Shown: one piece after another, positions 34,567 through 43,069 of the stretch | Numbering within the stretch: the stretch's first letter is position 1 | Layout of the letters: each line of letters starts with the position of its first letter | NCBI GenBank assembly: GCA_937927415.1 | Contig: CALBDS010000003.1 | Coordinates: 62,001-126,000 of the forward strand | Source of the DNA: an uncultured Rhodospirillaceae bacterium | GTDB lineage: Bacteria > Pseudomonadota > Alphaproteobacteria > Azospirillales > Azospirillaceae | Length of the DNA stretch: 64,000 nucleotides | Reading direction: 5' to 3' | Program-made: the position numbers and the translations under genes | The notes under the pieces: generated by a model | Database searches by the model: none | Told to the model about the DNA's origin: nothing | What the model saw: the letters and a program-made list of their open reading frames with translations, nothing else

Positions 34567-35151
34567 ATGTCGTCTCTCACCCGCAAGATGCTCCCGGCCT
34601 TTGTGCTTGCCGCCATGATGTCGGCCGCCCAGGCCCAGACCGCCACCGACCAGGACCACAACGCCCATCATCCCGACGGCGCCGCGGCTGCAACCCAGAC
34701 CCAGCCTGCTCCGGCCCCGGCGCCTCAGGCCCGGCCCGGTACCCAGCCGCAAGATGGCCAGCCCGGCATGATGATGAACATGGACCAGATGCGCCCGATG
34801 ATGGGCCGGCAGGGCGGCATGGGATTGCCCTTCGAGCATGTCGAGGGACGCATCGCCTTCCTGAAAGCCGAGATCAAGATCACCAACGCCCAGACGCCGC
34901 AGTGGAACGCCTTTGCCGACACCCTGCGCTCGAACGCCACGGCCCATCGGGCGGTGCACGAGCAGATGACCCAGGGCGGGATGCCGGCCGCGTGGCCGGA
35001 TCGCCTGGCGTTCCAGCAGAAGGCGCTGTCCACCCGTCTCGACGCCGTGAAAGCCCTCGAGACGGCCGCCAGGCCCCTCTATGCCGTGCTGACCGACGAG
35101 CAGAAGAAGCTCGCGGACAAGCTTCTCTCCGGCTCCATGGGCATGATGTGA
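34567..35151 (+). CDS. Spy/CpxP-like periplasmic LTXXQ-family protein
   Basis: The product has 194 residues with GGAGG before the ATG. It has a signal peptide (1-23, AAQAQ), a His/Pro/Gln-rich low-complexity part (about 25-70), a Met-rich patch (GMMMNMDQMRPMMGRQGGMG) and a helical core of about 110 residues (VEGRIAFLKAEIKITNAQ, LTDEQKKLADKLL) that fits the LTXXQ/Spy group. Related proteins chaperone envelope proteins or bind metals such as copper or zinc. The Met-rich patch would suit Cu(I) or Ag(I). The RND adaptor gene follows ten bases later. Confidence 0.8.
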   Translation: MSSLTRKMLPAFVLAAMMSAAQAQTATDQDHNAHHPDGAAAATQTQPAPAPAPQARPGTQPQDGQPGMMMNMDQMRPMMGRQGGMGLPFEHVEGRIAFLKAEIKITNAQTPQWNAFADTLRSNATAHRAVHEQMTQGGMPAAWPDRLAFQQKALSTRLDAVKALETAARPLYAVLTDEQKKLADKLLSGSMGMM

Positions 35152-35161
35152 GGAAGCGGCC

Positions 35162-36880
35162 ATGATCCCCCGACGCCTTTCCGCCGCGGCGATGATCGCC
35201 GCGGGCCTTGCCGCGCCGGCCGCCACCCCTGTTGCCGCCCATGAAGGGCATGACCATGGCGACGCCCCTAAACCGGTCATTGCCGCCACGGTGCCCACTC
35301 TGGAGGCATCCTCCGCCGATTTCGAACTCGTCGCGGTCTCCCGGGGTGGGACGCTGCTCGTCTACCTCGACCGCTTCGCCACCAACCAGCCGGTGACCGG
35401 CGCGACCGTTGAGGTCAGCGCCGACGGGGAAACCGTGACGGCCCTGCCCGTCTCCGGTGAGGAAGGCGTCTACCGCCTTCAAGCCGGGTGGCTGTCGAAA
35501 CCGGGACCGCACGACCTGACGGTGTCGGTGACCGCGGCCGATGCCGCCGACCTGCTCATCGGCACGTTGGAAATTCCGGCGGATGCCCAACCCGCGGGCG
35601 CCGGTGGCGGACACGGCGTATCCGCCATCCTCGGCCAGGTCCGGAACGATCCCGGCCTGCTGCTGGGGGCCGTCATGGTCTTCCTGCTCGGCGTGCTGAC
35701 CACCATCGCTCTGACCCAGCGGGGACGCGCGCGCGCGGCCGCCGGAGCGGCCCTGATCGGGCTCGGCCTGCTGCTCGCCAGCGGTGCCGCCTTCGCCCAC
35801 GGCGGCGAGGACCACAGCCACGGTGACGACACCAAGGGCAAGGTGCCGGGCGTGGCCGCCCCGGCACTGTACGGCGCGCCGGACAGCCCGCGCCGTCTGC
35901 CCGACGGCAGCCTGTATGTGCCGAAACCGTCGCAACGGCTGCTGGCGGTGCGCACCACCGTCGCCAAGCCACAGGAGGCGGCGCGGACGGTCCAGCTGAT
36001 CGGCCAGGTCGTTGCCGACCCGAACGGCGGCGGCCACGTCCAGGCCACCCAGAGCGGCCGCATCGAGCCGGGCGAGAGGGGGCTGCCCTACGTCGGTCAG
36101 CGGGTTGAAGCCGGGCAGGTTCTGGCCGCCATCGCCCCCGCGGTGAACGTGGTCGACCGCAGCGGCATCCAGCAGCAGATCGCCACGGTCGAGCAGGAAC
36201 TCGTCATCGCCGAGTCCCGCGCCCAGCGCCTCAGAAAGCTGGAGGGCAACGTGCCGCAACGCGACATCGACGAGGCCGAGGCCAATCTCAACGGCCTGCG
36301 CAAGCGCCGGGCCGCCCTGTCGCCGACCCTCACCACCAAGGAGGCGCTGCGCGCCCCCATCACCGGGATCGTCACGGCCAACAACGTCAAGGCCGGACAG
36401 GTCATCGAGGGGCGCGACCAGGTTCTGTTCGAGATCGTCGACCCGTCGCGGCTGATGGTCGAGGCGCTCGCCTTCGACCCGCGCGTGGCGAACGCCATCA
36501 AAACCGCCACCGCGGCCACGGCGGATGGCGCCAACCTGTCCCTGGAACTCCTCGGCTCCAGCCTGGCGCTGCGTCAGCAGGCCATCCCACTGCTCTTCCG
36601 GATCAGCAACCCGCCTTCGGGACTCGGTGTCGGCCAGCCGGTGCGGCTCGTCGCCCAGATCCAGGGCACGGCGTCCGGCATCGTCCTGCCGCGCCAGAGC
36701 GTGGTGCGCGGCGCCAGCGGTCAGCCGATCGTCTGGCAGCACGAATCCCCGCAGCGGTTCGTCGCCCGGCCCGTGCGCACGCAAGCACTGGACGGCAACA
36801 CGGTGCTCGTGCTGGCCGGCGTCGAGCCCGAGGCGCGCATCGTGACCGAGGGCGCCGGTCTCCTCAACCAAGTCCGGTGA
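35162..36880 (+). CDS. Heavy-metal RND efflux periplasmic adaptor (CzcB/CusB-like) with extra N-terminal metal-binding and membrane segments
   Basis: The product has 572 residues. After a signal peptide come a His motif (HEGHDHGD), a beta-rich domain (about 45-145), two hydrophobic helices (about 162-182 and 188-208), a second His motif (HGGEDHSHGDD), and then the adaptor body (about 250-572). The body has the lipoyl/barrel halves (VTANNVKAGQVIEGRDQVLFEIVDP) around a coiled coil (IATVEQELVIAESRAQRLRKLEG). Standard adaptors lack the N-terminal domain and helices. It links the inner-membrane pump to an outer-membrane channel. The pump gene follows 12 bases later; no outer-membrane factor gene is present here. 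Confidence 0.88.
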   Translation: MIPRRLSAAAMIAAGLAAPAATPVAAHEGHDHGDAPKPVIAATVPTLEASSADFELVAVSRGGTLLVYLDRFATNQPVTGATVEVSADGETVTALPVSGEEGVYRLQAGWLSKPGPHDLTVSVTAADAADLLIGTLEIPADAQPAGAGGGHGVSAILGQVRNDPGLLLGAVMVFLLGVLTTIALTQRGRARAAAGAALIGLGLLLASGAAFAHGGEDHSHGDDTKGKVPGVAAPALYGAPDSPRRLPDGSLYVPKPSQRLLAVRTTVAKPQEAARTVQLIGQVVADPNGGGHVQATQSGRIEPGERGLPYVGQRVEAGQVLAAIAPAVNVVDRSGIQQQIATVEQELVIAESRAQRLRKLEGNVPQRDIDEAEANLNGLRKRRAALSPTLTTKEALRAPITGIVTANNVKAGQVIEGRDQVLFEIVDPSRLMVEALAFDPRVANAIKTATAATADGANLSLELLGSSLALRQQAIPLLFRISNPPSGLGVGQPVRLVAQIQGTASGIVLPRQSVVRGASGQPIVWQHESPQRFVARPVRTQALDGNTVLVLAGVEPEARIVTEGAGLLNQVR

Positions 36881-36892
36881 GGAGGCCCCGTC

Positions 36893-39800
36893 ATGTTCAA
36901 CCTTCTCGTCAACGCCAGCCTGCGCAACCGCCTCTTCGTGCTCGCCGCCGCCATGCTGCTGGCCGTCTACGGCGCGTTCGTTCTCAAGGACCTGCCGATC
37001 GACGTCTTCCCCGATCTCAACAAGCCGACGGTCACGCTGATGACCGAGGCCGAGGGGCTGGCGCCGGAAGAGGTCGAGCAGCTGGTCACCTACCCGCTCG
37101 AAACCTCGATGAACGGCATGCCGGGCATCACCCGCGTTCGCTCCGTCTCCGGTGTCGGCCTGTCCATCGTCTTCGTCGAGTTCGACTGGGGCACGGACAT
37201 CTACCGCAACCGCCAGCAGGTCGCCGAACGGCTGGCCATCACCCAGGGGCAGCTGCCGCCCAACGTCCGGCCGCAGATGGGTCCGATCTCATCCATCATG
37301 GGCGAGATCATGCTGCTCGCCATGTCCAGTGAGACGGGGAGCGGCGTCGGGCCGATGGAGGTCCGCGAGCTTGCCGACTGGGTGGTGCGGCCGCGGCTGC
37401 TCGCCATCCCCGGCGTCAGCCAGGTCATCCCGATCGGCGGCGAAATCCGGCAGTACCGCATCGCCCCCGACCCGGCGCGGCTGCACGATCTGGAGATCAC
37501 CACGGACGAGCTGGTGAAGGCGCTCCAGCAGTTCTCGGCCAACACCGGCGGCGGCTTCATCGACCAGCACAGCGAGGAGTACCTGATCCGCAACATCGGC
37601 CGGACGACCCGGCTGGAGAATCTGCGCAACCTCGTCGTCGCCTACAAGGCCGGACAGCCCATCCATCTGCGCCAGGTGGCCGATGTGGATTTCGCCGCCC
37701 GCGTGAAGCGCGGCGACGCCGGGGTCGATGGCAAGCCGGCCGTCATCCTGTCCGTCCAGAAGCAGCCCGGCACCGATACCACCAGGCTGACCGCCGAGGT
37801 GGAGAAGGCGCTGGCCGACCTGACGCCGTTCCTGCCCAAGGGGGTGCGGGCCAACGAGATCCTGTTCAAGCAGGCCAACTTCATCGACACCTCGATCCAC
37901 AATGTCATGAAGGTGCTGCAGGAGGCGGTCGTGGTTGTCGCCGTCATCCTGTTCCTGTTTCTGCTGAACGTCCGCACCACGCTGATCTCGCTGACCGCCA
38001 TCCCGATCTCGATCCTCATCACCGTGCTGGTGTTCAAGGCGTTCGGCATGTCGATCAACACCATGACGCTGGGCGGCCTCGCCATCGCCATCGGCGAGCT
38101 GGTGGACGACGCCGTGGTGGACGTGGAGAACATCTTCCGGCGGCTGGGCGAAAACCGCAGGAGGGCCAACCCGCGGCCCATCCTGGAGGTGGTGGCGGGC
38201 GCCTCGCAGGAGGTGCGCTCGGGCATCGTCTACGCCACCATCATCATCATCCTGGTGTTCGTGCCGCTGTTCGCGCTGTCCGGCATCGAGGGGCGGCTGT
38301 TCGCGCCGCTGGGCGTGGCCTACATCGTCTCCATCCTCGCCAGCCTCGTCACCGCCATCACCGTCACGCCGGTGCTGTCCTACTACCTGCTGCCCCGCCT
38401 GAAGCGGCTGGACGAGCACGACAGCTGGCTCGTCCGCCGCCTGAAGGCGGGAAACGGGCGCCTGCTGCACTGGGCCTTTGCCAACCCCGGGACCCTCTTC
38501 ACCATGGTGGGAACCGCCGTGGCGATCGCCGCGGCAACGGTGCCGAGCCTGCCGCGCGCCTTCCTGCCGCCCTTCAACGAGGGCACGCTGACCATCTCCA
38601 TGGCCCTCAACCCCGGCATCTCGCTGACCGAGTCCAACCGGATCGGCCTTGCCGCCGAGAAGCTCATCATGCAGGTGCCGGAGGTGACGTCGGTCGGGCG
38701 CCGCACCGGCCGCGCCGAACTCGACGAGCACGCCGAAGGCGTCCACTCCAGCGAGATCGACGTGGATCTCATGCCCTCCACCCGCAGCCGCGCCGAGGTA
38801 TTGGCCGACGTGCGGGCACGGCTGGCCGCCTTGCCGGTATCGGTGAACATCGGCCAGCCGATTTCGCACCGGCTCGACCACATGCTGTCCGGCGTCCGCG
38901 CCCAGATCGCCCTGAAAATCTACGGCGAGGATCTCGACACGCTGCGCAGCCTGGCCGGACAGATTCAGCAGAAGCTGACGGCGATCCCCGGTCTGGTCGA
39001 CCTCCAGGTCGAGAAGCAGGTCCGCATCCCGCAAGTGCAGGTGGTCGTCGACTACGAGCGCGCCACGCTCTATGGCGTCACCCCGGCCATGGCGACGGAC
39101 GCGCTGGAGAGCCTGTCCAACGGCCGCGTGGTGTCGGAGATCGTCGACGGGACGCGGCGCTTTGACGTGGTGCTGCGTCTGTCCGACGAGGACCGCACCA
39201 CCAGCGGCCTCGCCAACCTCCTGGTCGAGACGCCGGCGGGGCGCGTGCCGCTCAGCCTGTTCGCCGCGGTCGAGGAGACCGACGGCCCGAACCAGATCCT
39301 GCGGGAGAACGGCAAGCGCCGCATCGTCATCCTCGGCAACTCCGACGGCAAGACCGACATGGCGCAGATCGTCGCCGGCATCCGCGATGTGGTGGCCCGG
39401 TCGTCGCTGCCGCCCGGGTATTTCACCAGTCTGGAAGGCACCTTCCAGGCGCAGGAGGAGGCGTCCAAGACCATCGCCGCTCTGTCGATGGTGTCGCTGA
39501 CGATGATCTTCCTGGTGCTCTACAGCCGCTACCGGTCGACCGTCCTGGCCCTGATCATCATGGGAAACGTGCCGCTCGCCCTGATCGGCAGCGTTGCGGC
39601 GCTGTGGATCGCCGGCCAGCCGCTGTCCGTGGCCTCGATGATCGGTTTCATCACGCTGACCGGCATCAGTACGCGCAACGGCATCCTGAAGGTCAGCCAC
39701 TGCATCAACCTGGTTCTGCGGGAAGGTGAGACCTTCGGCCGGGCCATGGTGCTCCGGGGCAGCCAGGAGCGGCTGACACCGGTGCTGATGACCGCGCTGT

Positions 39801-40018
39801 CGGCGGGTGTGGCCCTGGTGCCGCTGATGATCGGTGCCGACGCCCCGGGCAAGGAGATTCTGCACCCGGTCGCCGTCACCATCTTCGGCGGTCTGGTCAG
39901 CGCCACCCTGCTCGATACCTTCCTGACCCCGGTCCTCTTCCTCAAGCTCGGCGAGAAGCCGCTCAACCGTCTGGCGCAGGCCCAGACCGGCTCGCTGCGT
40001 CCCGCCGAGGCCTACTGA
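36893..40018 (+). CDS. Heavy-metal efflux RND pump (CusA/CzcA family)
   Basis: The product has 1,041 residues, the usual HME-RND size. It starts FNLLVNASLRNRLFVLAAA, continues with KDLPIDVFPDLNKPTVTLMTEAEGLAPEEVE, and has twelve transmembrane helices in the two-half RND layout. The fourth-helix region reads IAIGELVDDAVVDVENIFRRL, with acidic residues in the proton-relay position. The later GSQERLTPVLMTALSAGVALVP segment is also typical. It pumps heavy-metal cations by proton antiport. CusA-like (monovalent) and CzcA-like (divalent) members cannot be separated with confidence by eye. It follows its adaptor gene by 12 bases. Confidence 0.93.
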   Translation: MFNLLVNASLRNRLFVLAAAMLLAVYGAFVLKDLPIDVFPDLNKPTVTLMTEAEGLAPEEVEQLVTYPLETSMNGMPGITRVRSVSGVGLSIVFVEFDWGTDIYRNRQQVAERLAITQGQLPPNVRPQMGPISSIMGEIMLLAMSSETGSGVGPMEVRELADWVVRPRLLAIPGVSQVIPIGGEIRQYRIAPDPARLHDLEITTDELVKALQQFSANTGGGFIDQHSEEYLIRNIGRTTRLENLRNLVVAYKAGQPIHLRQVADVDFAARVKRGDAGVDGKPAVILSVQKQPGTDTTRLTAEVEKALADLTPFLPKGVRANEILFKQANFIDTSIHNVMKVLQEAVVVVAVILFLFLLNVRTTLISLTAIPISILITVLVFKAFGMSINTMTLGGLAIAIGELVDDAVVDVENIFRRLGENRRRANPRPILEVVAGASQEVRSGIVYATIIIILVFVPLFALSGIEGRLFAPLGVAYIVSILASLVTAITVTPVLSYYLLPRLKRLDEHDSWLVRRLKAGNGRLLHWAFANPGTLFTMVGTAVAIAAATVPSLPRAFLPPFNEGTLTISMALNPGISLTESNRIGLAAEKLIMQVPEVTSVGRRTGRAELDEHAEGVHSSEIDVDLMPSTRSRAEVLADVRARLAALPVSVNIGQPISHRLDHMLSGVRAQIALKIYGEDLDTLRSLAGQIQQKLTAIPGLVDLQVEKQVRIPQVQVVVDYERATLYGVTPAMATDALESLSNGRVVSEIVDGTRRFDVVLRLSDEDRTTSGLANLLVETPAGRVPLSLFAAVEETDGPNQILRENGKRRIVILGNSDGKTDMAQIVAGIRDVVARSSLPPGYFTSLEGTFQAQEEASKTIAALSMVSLTMIFLVLYSRYRSTVLALIIMGNVPLALIGSVAALWIAGQPLSVASMIGFITLTGISTRNGILKVSHCINLVLREGETFGRAMVLRGSQERLTPVLMTALSAGVALVPLMIGADAPGKEILHPVAVTIFGGLVSATLLDTFLTPVLFLKLGEKPLNRLAQAQTGSLRPAEAY

Positions 40019-40060
40019 TCCACCGTTTCGCTGCACTCCATCCAGAAGGAAAATCTGATC

Positions 40061-40453
40061 GTGAAGCTCTCGTCTCTTCTCATCGCCGCTGCCCTGTCCA
40101 CCACACCGGCCATGGCCTTCGCGCACGGCCCGAGCGTCGGCCCGCACGGCGGGCCCGTGGCCGATGCCGGGTCCTACCACGCCGAACTCGTGCTCCAGGG
40201 CAACGATATTGTCCTATACGTCACCGACGGCTCGGACAAGCCGGTCGACGTCACCGGAGCCAAGGCCGAGGCCACCATCCTGGCGAACAAGCAGACCCAG
40301 AAGGTCACGCTTGAGCCAGCGGGCGCCAACACGCTCAAGGGACCGGCGAACCTGAGCGCGACCCACGACGGCGTGAAGGTGGTCACCGCCTTGACCATGC
40401 CCGGTCAGAAGCCGGTCCAGGCTCGCTTCGACATGGGCCACGCGGGGCACTGA
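40061..40453 (+). CDS. Small periplasmic protein of the metal-efflux operon
   Basis: The product has 130 residues from a GTG at 40061 with AAGGA upstream. A signal peptide (1-21, MAFA) is followed by HGPSVGPHGGPV, a beta-rich body and a C-terminal HAGH. It resembles the N-terminal domain of the adaptor encoded earlier in the operon: both have a ...LYV/VYL...VTGA... pattern. Small proteins of this kind close many metal RND operons and probably bind metal or the adaptor. Function not proven. Confidence 0.72.
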   Translation: MKLSSLLIAAALSTTPAMAFAHGPSVGPHGGPVADAGSYHAELVLQGNDIVLYVTDGSDKPVDVTGAKAEATILANKQTQKVTLEPAGANTLKGPANLSATHDGVKVVTALTMPGQKPVQARFDMGHAGH

Positions 40454-40561
40454 ACAGCGAACCGGAAGACACAGCCTGAGTTCGCTGGATGCCACGAAAA
40501 CACCATCGCCATAGCATGCACAAAACTTCTGTATCTTGGCAATAAAATTAAATAAAATACC

Positions 40562-40597
40562 TCCCCATCATCCTCATAAAAGTGGGGATGATGGGGA
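40562..40597. terminator. 12-bp stem-loop after the metal-efflux operon
   Basis: TCCCCATCATCC (40562-40573) pairs perfectly with GGATGATGGGGA (40586-40597) around a 12-base loop. Only TATTT follows, so termination efficiency is uncertain. It lies between the efflux operon and the IS1182-type remnant that converges on it. Confidence 0.55.
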
Positions 40598-40600
40598 TAT

Positions 40601-40903
40601 TTACTTCGTTTCGATCAATCTTATTGCGGAAAGTGCTTCTTTATTACCCAGTGACGTTTTGTGCATGGCATAGGGCATCATCAGGAACCAGCGGATCGCC
40701 AGATTGACCTGGGCCTCCCGCATCAGCCGCCGGTCATGAACGATGCCAAGCAGCAGTCCCGCCAGCATCAGCCGAACCGCCACCTCCGGCGCTACGCCAG
40801 GGCGACCCTTGTCCGTGCTGTAAAGATCGACGACCTCCGCCTCCAACCAACCAAGGCCGAACCACGGTCCTTTTGTCCTAACATGCCGATCCCCTCGTGA
40901 CAT
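40601..40903 (-). pseudogene. Remnant of an IS1182-type (IS5-like) transposase
   Basis: About 100 residues are open. The core STDKGRPGVAPEVAVRLMLAGLLLG plus HDRRLMREAQVNLAIRWF matches the DUF772-type N-terminal domain of IS1182/IS5-like transposases. After RWF the match stops and an unrelated tail runs to a stop, so the catalytic part is missing. A frame starting at the nearby ATG (MLGQKDRG-type start) is out of phase with the core, suggesting a frameshift or deletion near the N-terminus. The upstream TTTTTCAACAG at 40929-40939 looks like the element's end. Not functional. Confidence 0.78.
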
Positions 40904-40955
40904 CCACAGGGAATCAGCACATCAGCACTTTTTCAACAGGCTCCGCCCGACGGTA

Positions 40956-42299
40956 TCACATGCCCAAGTACGCCTTGCGCACATTGTCGCTGTTCAGAAG
41001 GTCCCGGCCGGGGCCTTCCAGGGCGATGCGCCCGGTTTCCATCACATAGGCATGATCGGCGATGGAAAGGGCCGCGCGGGCGTTCTGTTCGACCAGCAGG
41101 ATGGTGATGCCGGCATCGCGCAGCATTTTGACGATGCGGAAGATCTCCGCCACGATCAGCGGCGCCAACCCCATGCTGGGTTCGTCGAGCAACAGGATCT
41201 TGGGCTTGCCCATCAAGGCCCGGCCCAGCGCCACCATCTGCTGCTGCCCGCCCGACAGCACGCCCGCCGGCGCGCCGCGGCGTTCCCGCAGCACCGGGAA
41301 CAGGGTATAAACCTCGTCCAGGCTGGCCGCGATCTCACCGGATGGGCGGCTGTAGCCGCCCATCCGCAGGTTGTCGTCGATGCTCATCGGCTGAAAGACA
41401 TGCCGCCCCTCGGGCACCTGACAGACGCCGGCCCGCACCCGCGCGTCCGACGCCATGCGGGTGATGTCGGTCCCCTGCATGGTCACGCTGCCGGCCGTCA
41501 CCGGCTGAACACCGGAAATGCAGCGCAGAAGCGTGGTCTTGCCGGCCCCGTTGGCGCCGACCAGCGCCACAAGCTGCCCCGGCATCACCCGGATGGACAC
41601 CCCGTGCAACACCTCGATCCGGCCATAGGCGCTGTGCAGCCCCTCCACCGCCAGCATCGGCCGGTCGGCCGAACGGTCCGGGCGGGGTGCCACCGGCGCG
41701 TGATCCACCGTCGCCCCCAGCCCCATGGGGGACGGCAGAAGCTGGGTGATGCGGGCGCGCAGCACCGCGACGGCTTCCGCCGGGTCGTCGTGATCGAGCG
41801 GGTCGGTGCGGGCGGCGAAGGCGGCATCCACCTCCGCCCAATCCGCCGCGGTCAGTGCTGCGCGCGCCAGCGGGAAACACGCGCCTTCCTCCAGACGCAG
41901 GTGCTCTTCCACATGGCGGCAAAAGCTGTCGATTTCCTGGGCAAGGGCGTCCAGGTTCTCCGGGGTGTAGCGGTTGGGGTTGCCGGCGAAATGGCGCAGC
42001 CGTGCCAGTTGCCGGTCGGCTCCCTGGTGATCGTGGTCCAGCCGGTCGAGAACCGCGGCACCGTCTGCCGTCCGTCGGCGGATGAGGGGGAACAGCACCT
42101 CGCTCTCGCGGGCATGGTGGAAGCGGTTGGAATAGGCCTCGAAATAGTCGGCCACCAGTTCCACCGTGTGCAACGCCGTTTCGTCGGCGCTGCCGGTGGC
42201 GAAGCGGCGCCCCAGCACCGACAGGGCACCGGCGACGTGCCGCATGTTGCGGTGTTCCCCGGCGATGATCGCCAGGGTTTTGATGGTTTCCATGTGCAT
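40956..42299 (-). CDS. livF: LivF-type ABC transporter ATPase with an N-terminal hemerythrin (HHE) domain
   Basis: The 447-residue protein joins two domains. Residues of about 1-165 are hemerythrin-like: EHRNMRHVAGAL, FHHARESEVLFPLI, LDHDHQGADRQLARL and FCRHVEEHLRLEEGACFPLA supply the His and Glu ligands of a di-iron site. After a linker, residues of about 214-447 are a complete LivF ATPase with Walker A (GANGAGKTT), the Q-loop region (VCQVPEGRHVFQPM), signature LSGGQQQM and Walker B (ILLLDEPSMGLAP). The ATG at 42299 has GGAG eight bases before it; a GTG at 42308 overlaps the livG stop. This is the only LivF in the operon, so the fusion powers the transporter. O2, NO or redox sensing is inference. 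Confidence 0.9.
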   Translation of the reverse strand: MHMETIKTLAIIAGEHRNMRHVAGALSVLGRRFATGSADETALHTVELVADYFEAYSNRFHHARESEVLFPLIRRRTADGAAVLDRLDHDHQGADRQLARLRHFAGNPNRYTPENLDALAQEIDSFCRHVEEHLRLEEGACFPLARAALTAADWAEVDAAFAARTDPLDHDDPAEAVAVLRARITQLLPSPMGLGATVDHAPVAPRPDRSADRPMLAVEGLHSAYGRIEVLHGVSIRVMPGQLVALVGANGAGKTTLLRCISGVQPVTAGSVTMQGTDITRMASDARVRAGVCQVPEGRHVFQPMSIDDNLRMGGYSRPSGEIAASLDEVYTLFPVLRERRGAPAGVLSGGQQQMVALGRALMGKPKILLLDEPSMGLAPLIVAEIFRIVKMLRDAGITILLVEQNARAALSIADHAYVMETGRIALEGPGRDLLNSDNVRKAYLGM

Positions 42300-42304
42300 C
42301 GTCG

Positions 42305-43069
42305 TCACTCCTCTTCGTCATCACCGCCGAGGTAGGCGGCGATGACGTCGGGGTTGGTGCGGATCTCGTCGGGCGTGCCTTCGGCCAGCTTGCGGCCGTA
42401 GTTGAGCACCAGGATGCGGCCCGAGACGTTCATCACCAGCTTCATGTCATGCTCCACCACCACCACGGTGAGGCCGGAGCGGGCAAGATCGGCGACCAGC
42501 GTTTCGATCTCGTGGGTTTCGGTGTGGTTGAGGCCGGCGGCCGGTTCGTCCAGGAACAGGATCTTCGGATCGGACGCCAGCGCGCGGGCGATTTCCAGCC
42601 GTTTCAGCGCGCCATAGGGCATGGCCGCGGCATCCGCCCGCACGAAGGCGCCACAGCCCACCCGCTCCATCAGGTCGGCGGCCCGTGCCCGGCACGCACG
42701 GTCGGCCCGCCCCAGCCCCGGCCATCGGAACATGCCGGCGAACATGTTGGCGTTGAGCGTGAGGTGCGCACCCACCATCACGTTTTCGATGGCCGACAGG
42801 TTGCGGCAGATCTGCAGGTTCTGGAAGGTGCGGCTCATGCCGCGCCGGGCCAGCCGTTCCGGTGCCATTCCGGCGATTTCACGGTCTTCGAAGCGGATCG
42901 AACCGGACGTGGGGGTGTAAAGCCCGGAAATCAGGTTGAACAGCGTCGTCTTGCCGGCCCCGTTCGGGCCGATCACCGAATAGACGCAGCCCGCCGGGAT
43001 GTGGAAGCTGACGTCCTGCACCGCAAGCACGCCGCCGAACGCCTTGGACAGGTTGGCGACGGTCAGCAT
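42305..43069 (-). CDS. livG: Branched-chain amino acid-type ABC transporter ATPase LivG
   Basis: The product has 254 residues from the ATG at 43069, which lies inside the end of livM (7-base overlap). Walker A is GPNGAGKTT, the Q-loop region reads MSRTFQNLQICRNLSAIENVMVG, and Walker B is KILFLDEPAAGLNHTET. The usual LSGGQ signature is replaced by PYGALKRLEIARAL, as is common in LivG proteins. The C-terminal VPD-like ending (DVIAAYLGG) is also typical. It hydrolyses ATP to power uptake with the LivF fusion. Confidence 0.92.
   Translation of the reverse strand: MLTVANLSKAFGGVLAVQDVSFHIPAGCVYSVIGPNGAGKTTLFNLISGLYTPTSGSIRFEDREIAGMAPERLARRGMSRTFQNLQICRNLSAIENVMVGAHLTLNANMFAGMFRWPGLGRADRACRARAADLMERVGCGAFVRADAAAMPYGALKRLEIARALASDPKILFLDEPAAGLNHTETHEIETLVADLARSGLTVVVVEHDMKLVMNVSGRILVLNYGRKLAEGTPDEIRTNPDVIAAYLGGDDEEE

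Noticed and set aside
34276..35298. Minus-strand frame opposite the Spy-like gene
   Set aside because: Antisense shadow; the plus-strand gene has a signal peptide, GGAGG site and LTXXQ-like helices.
37289..40180. Long minus-strand frame opposite the RND pump
   Set aside because: Composition is Gly/Asp/His/Gln-biased and motif-free; the plus-strand RND pump is unmistakable.
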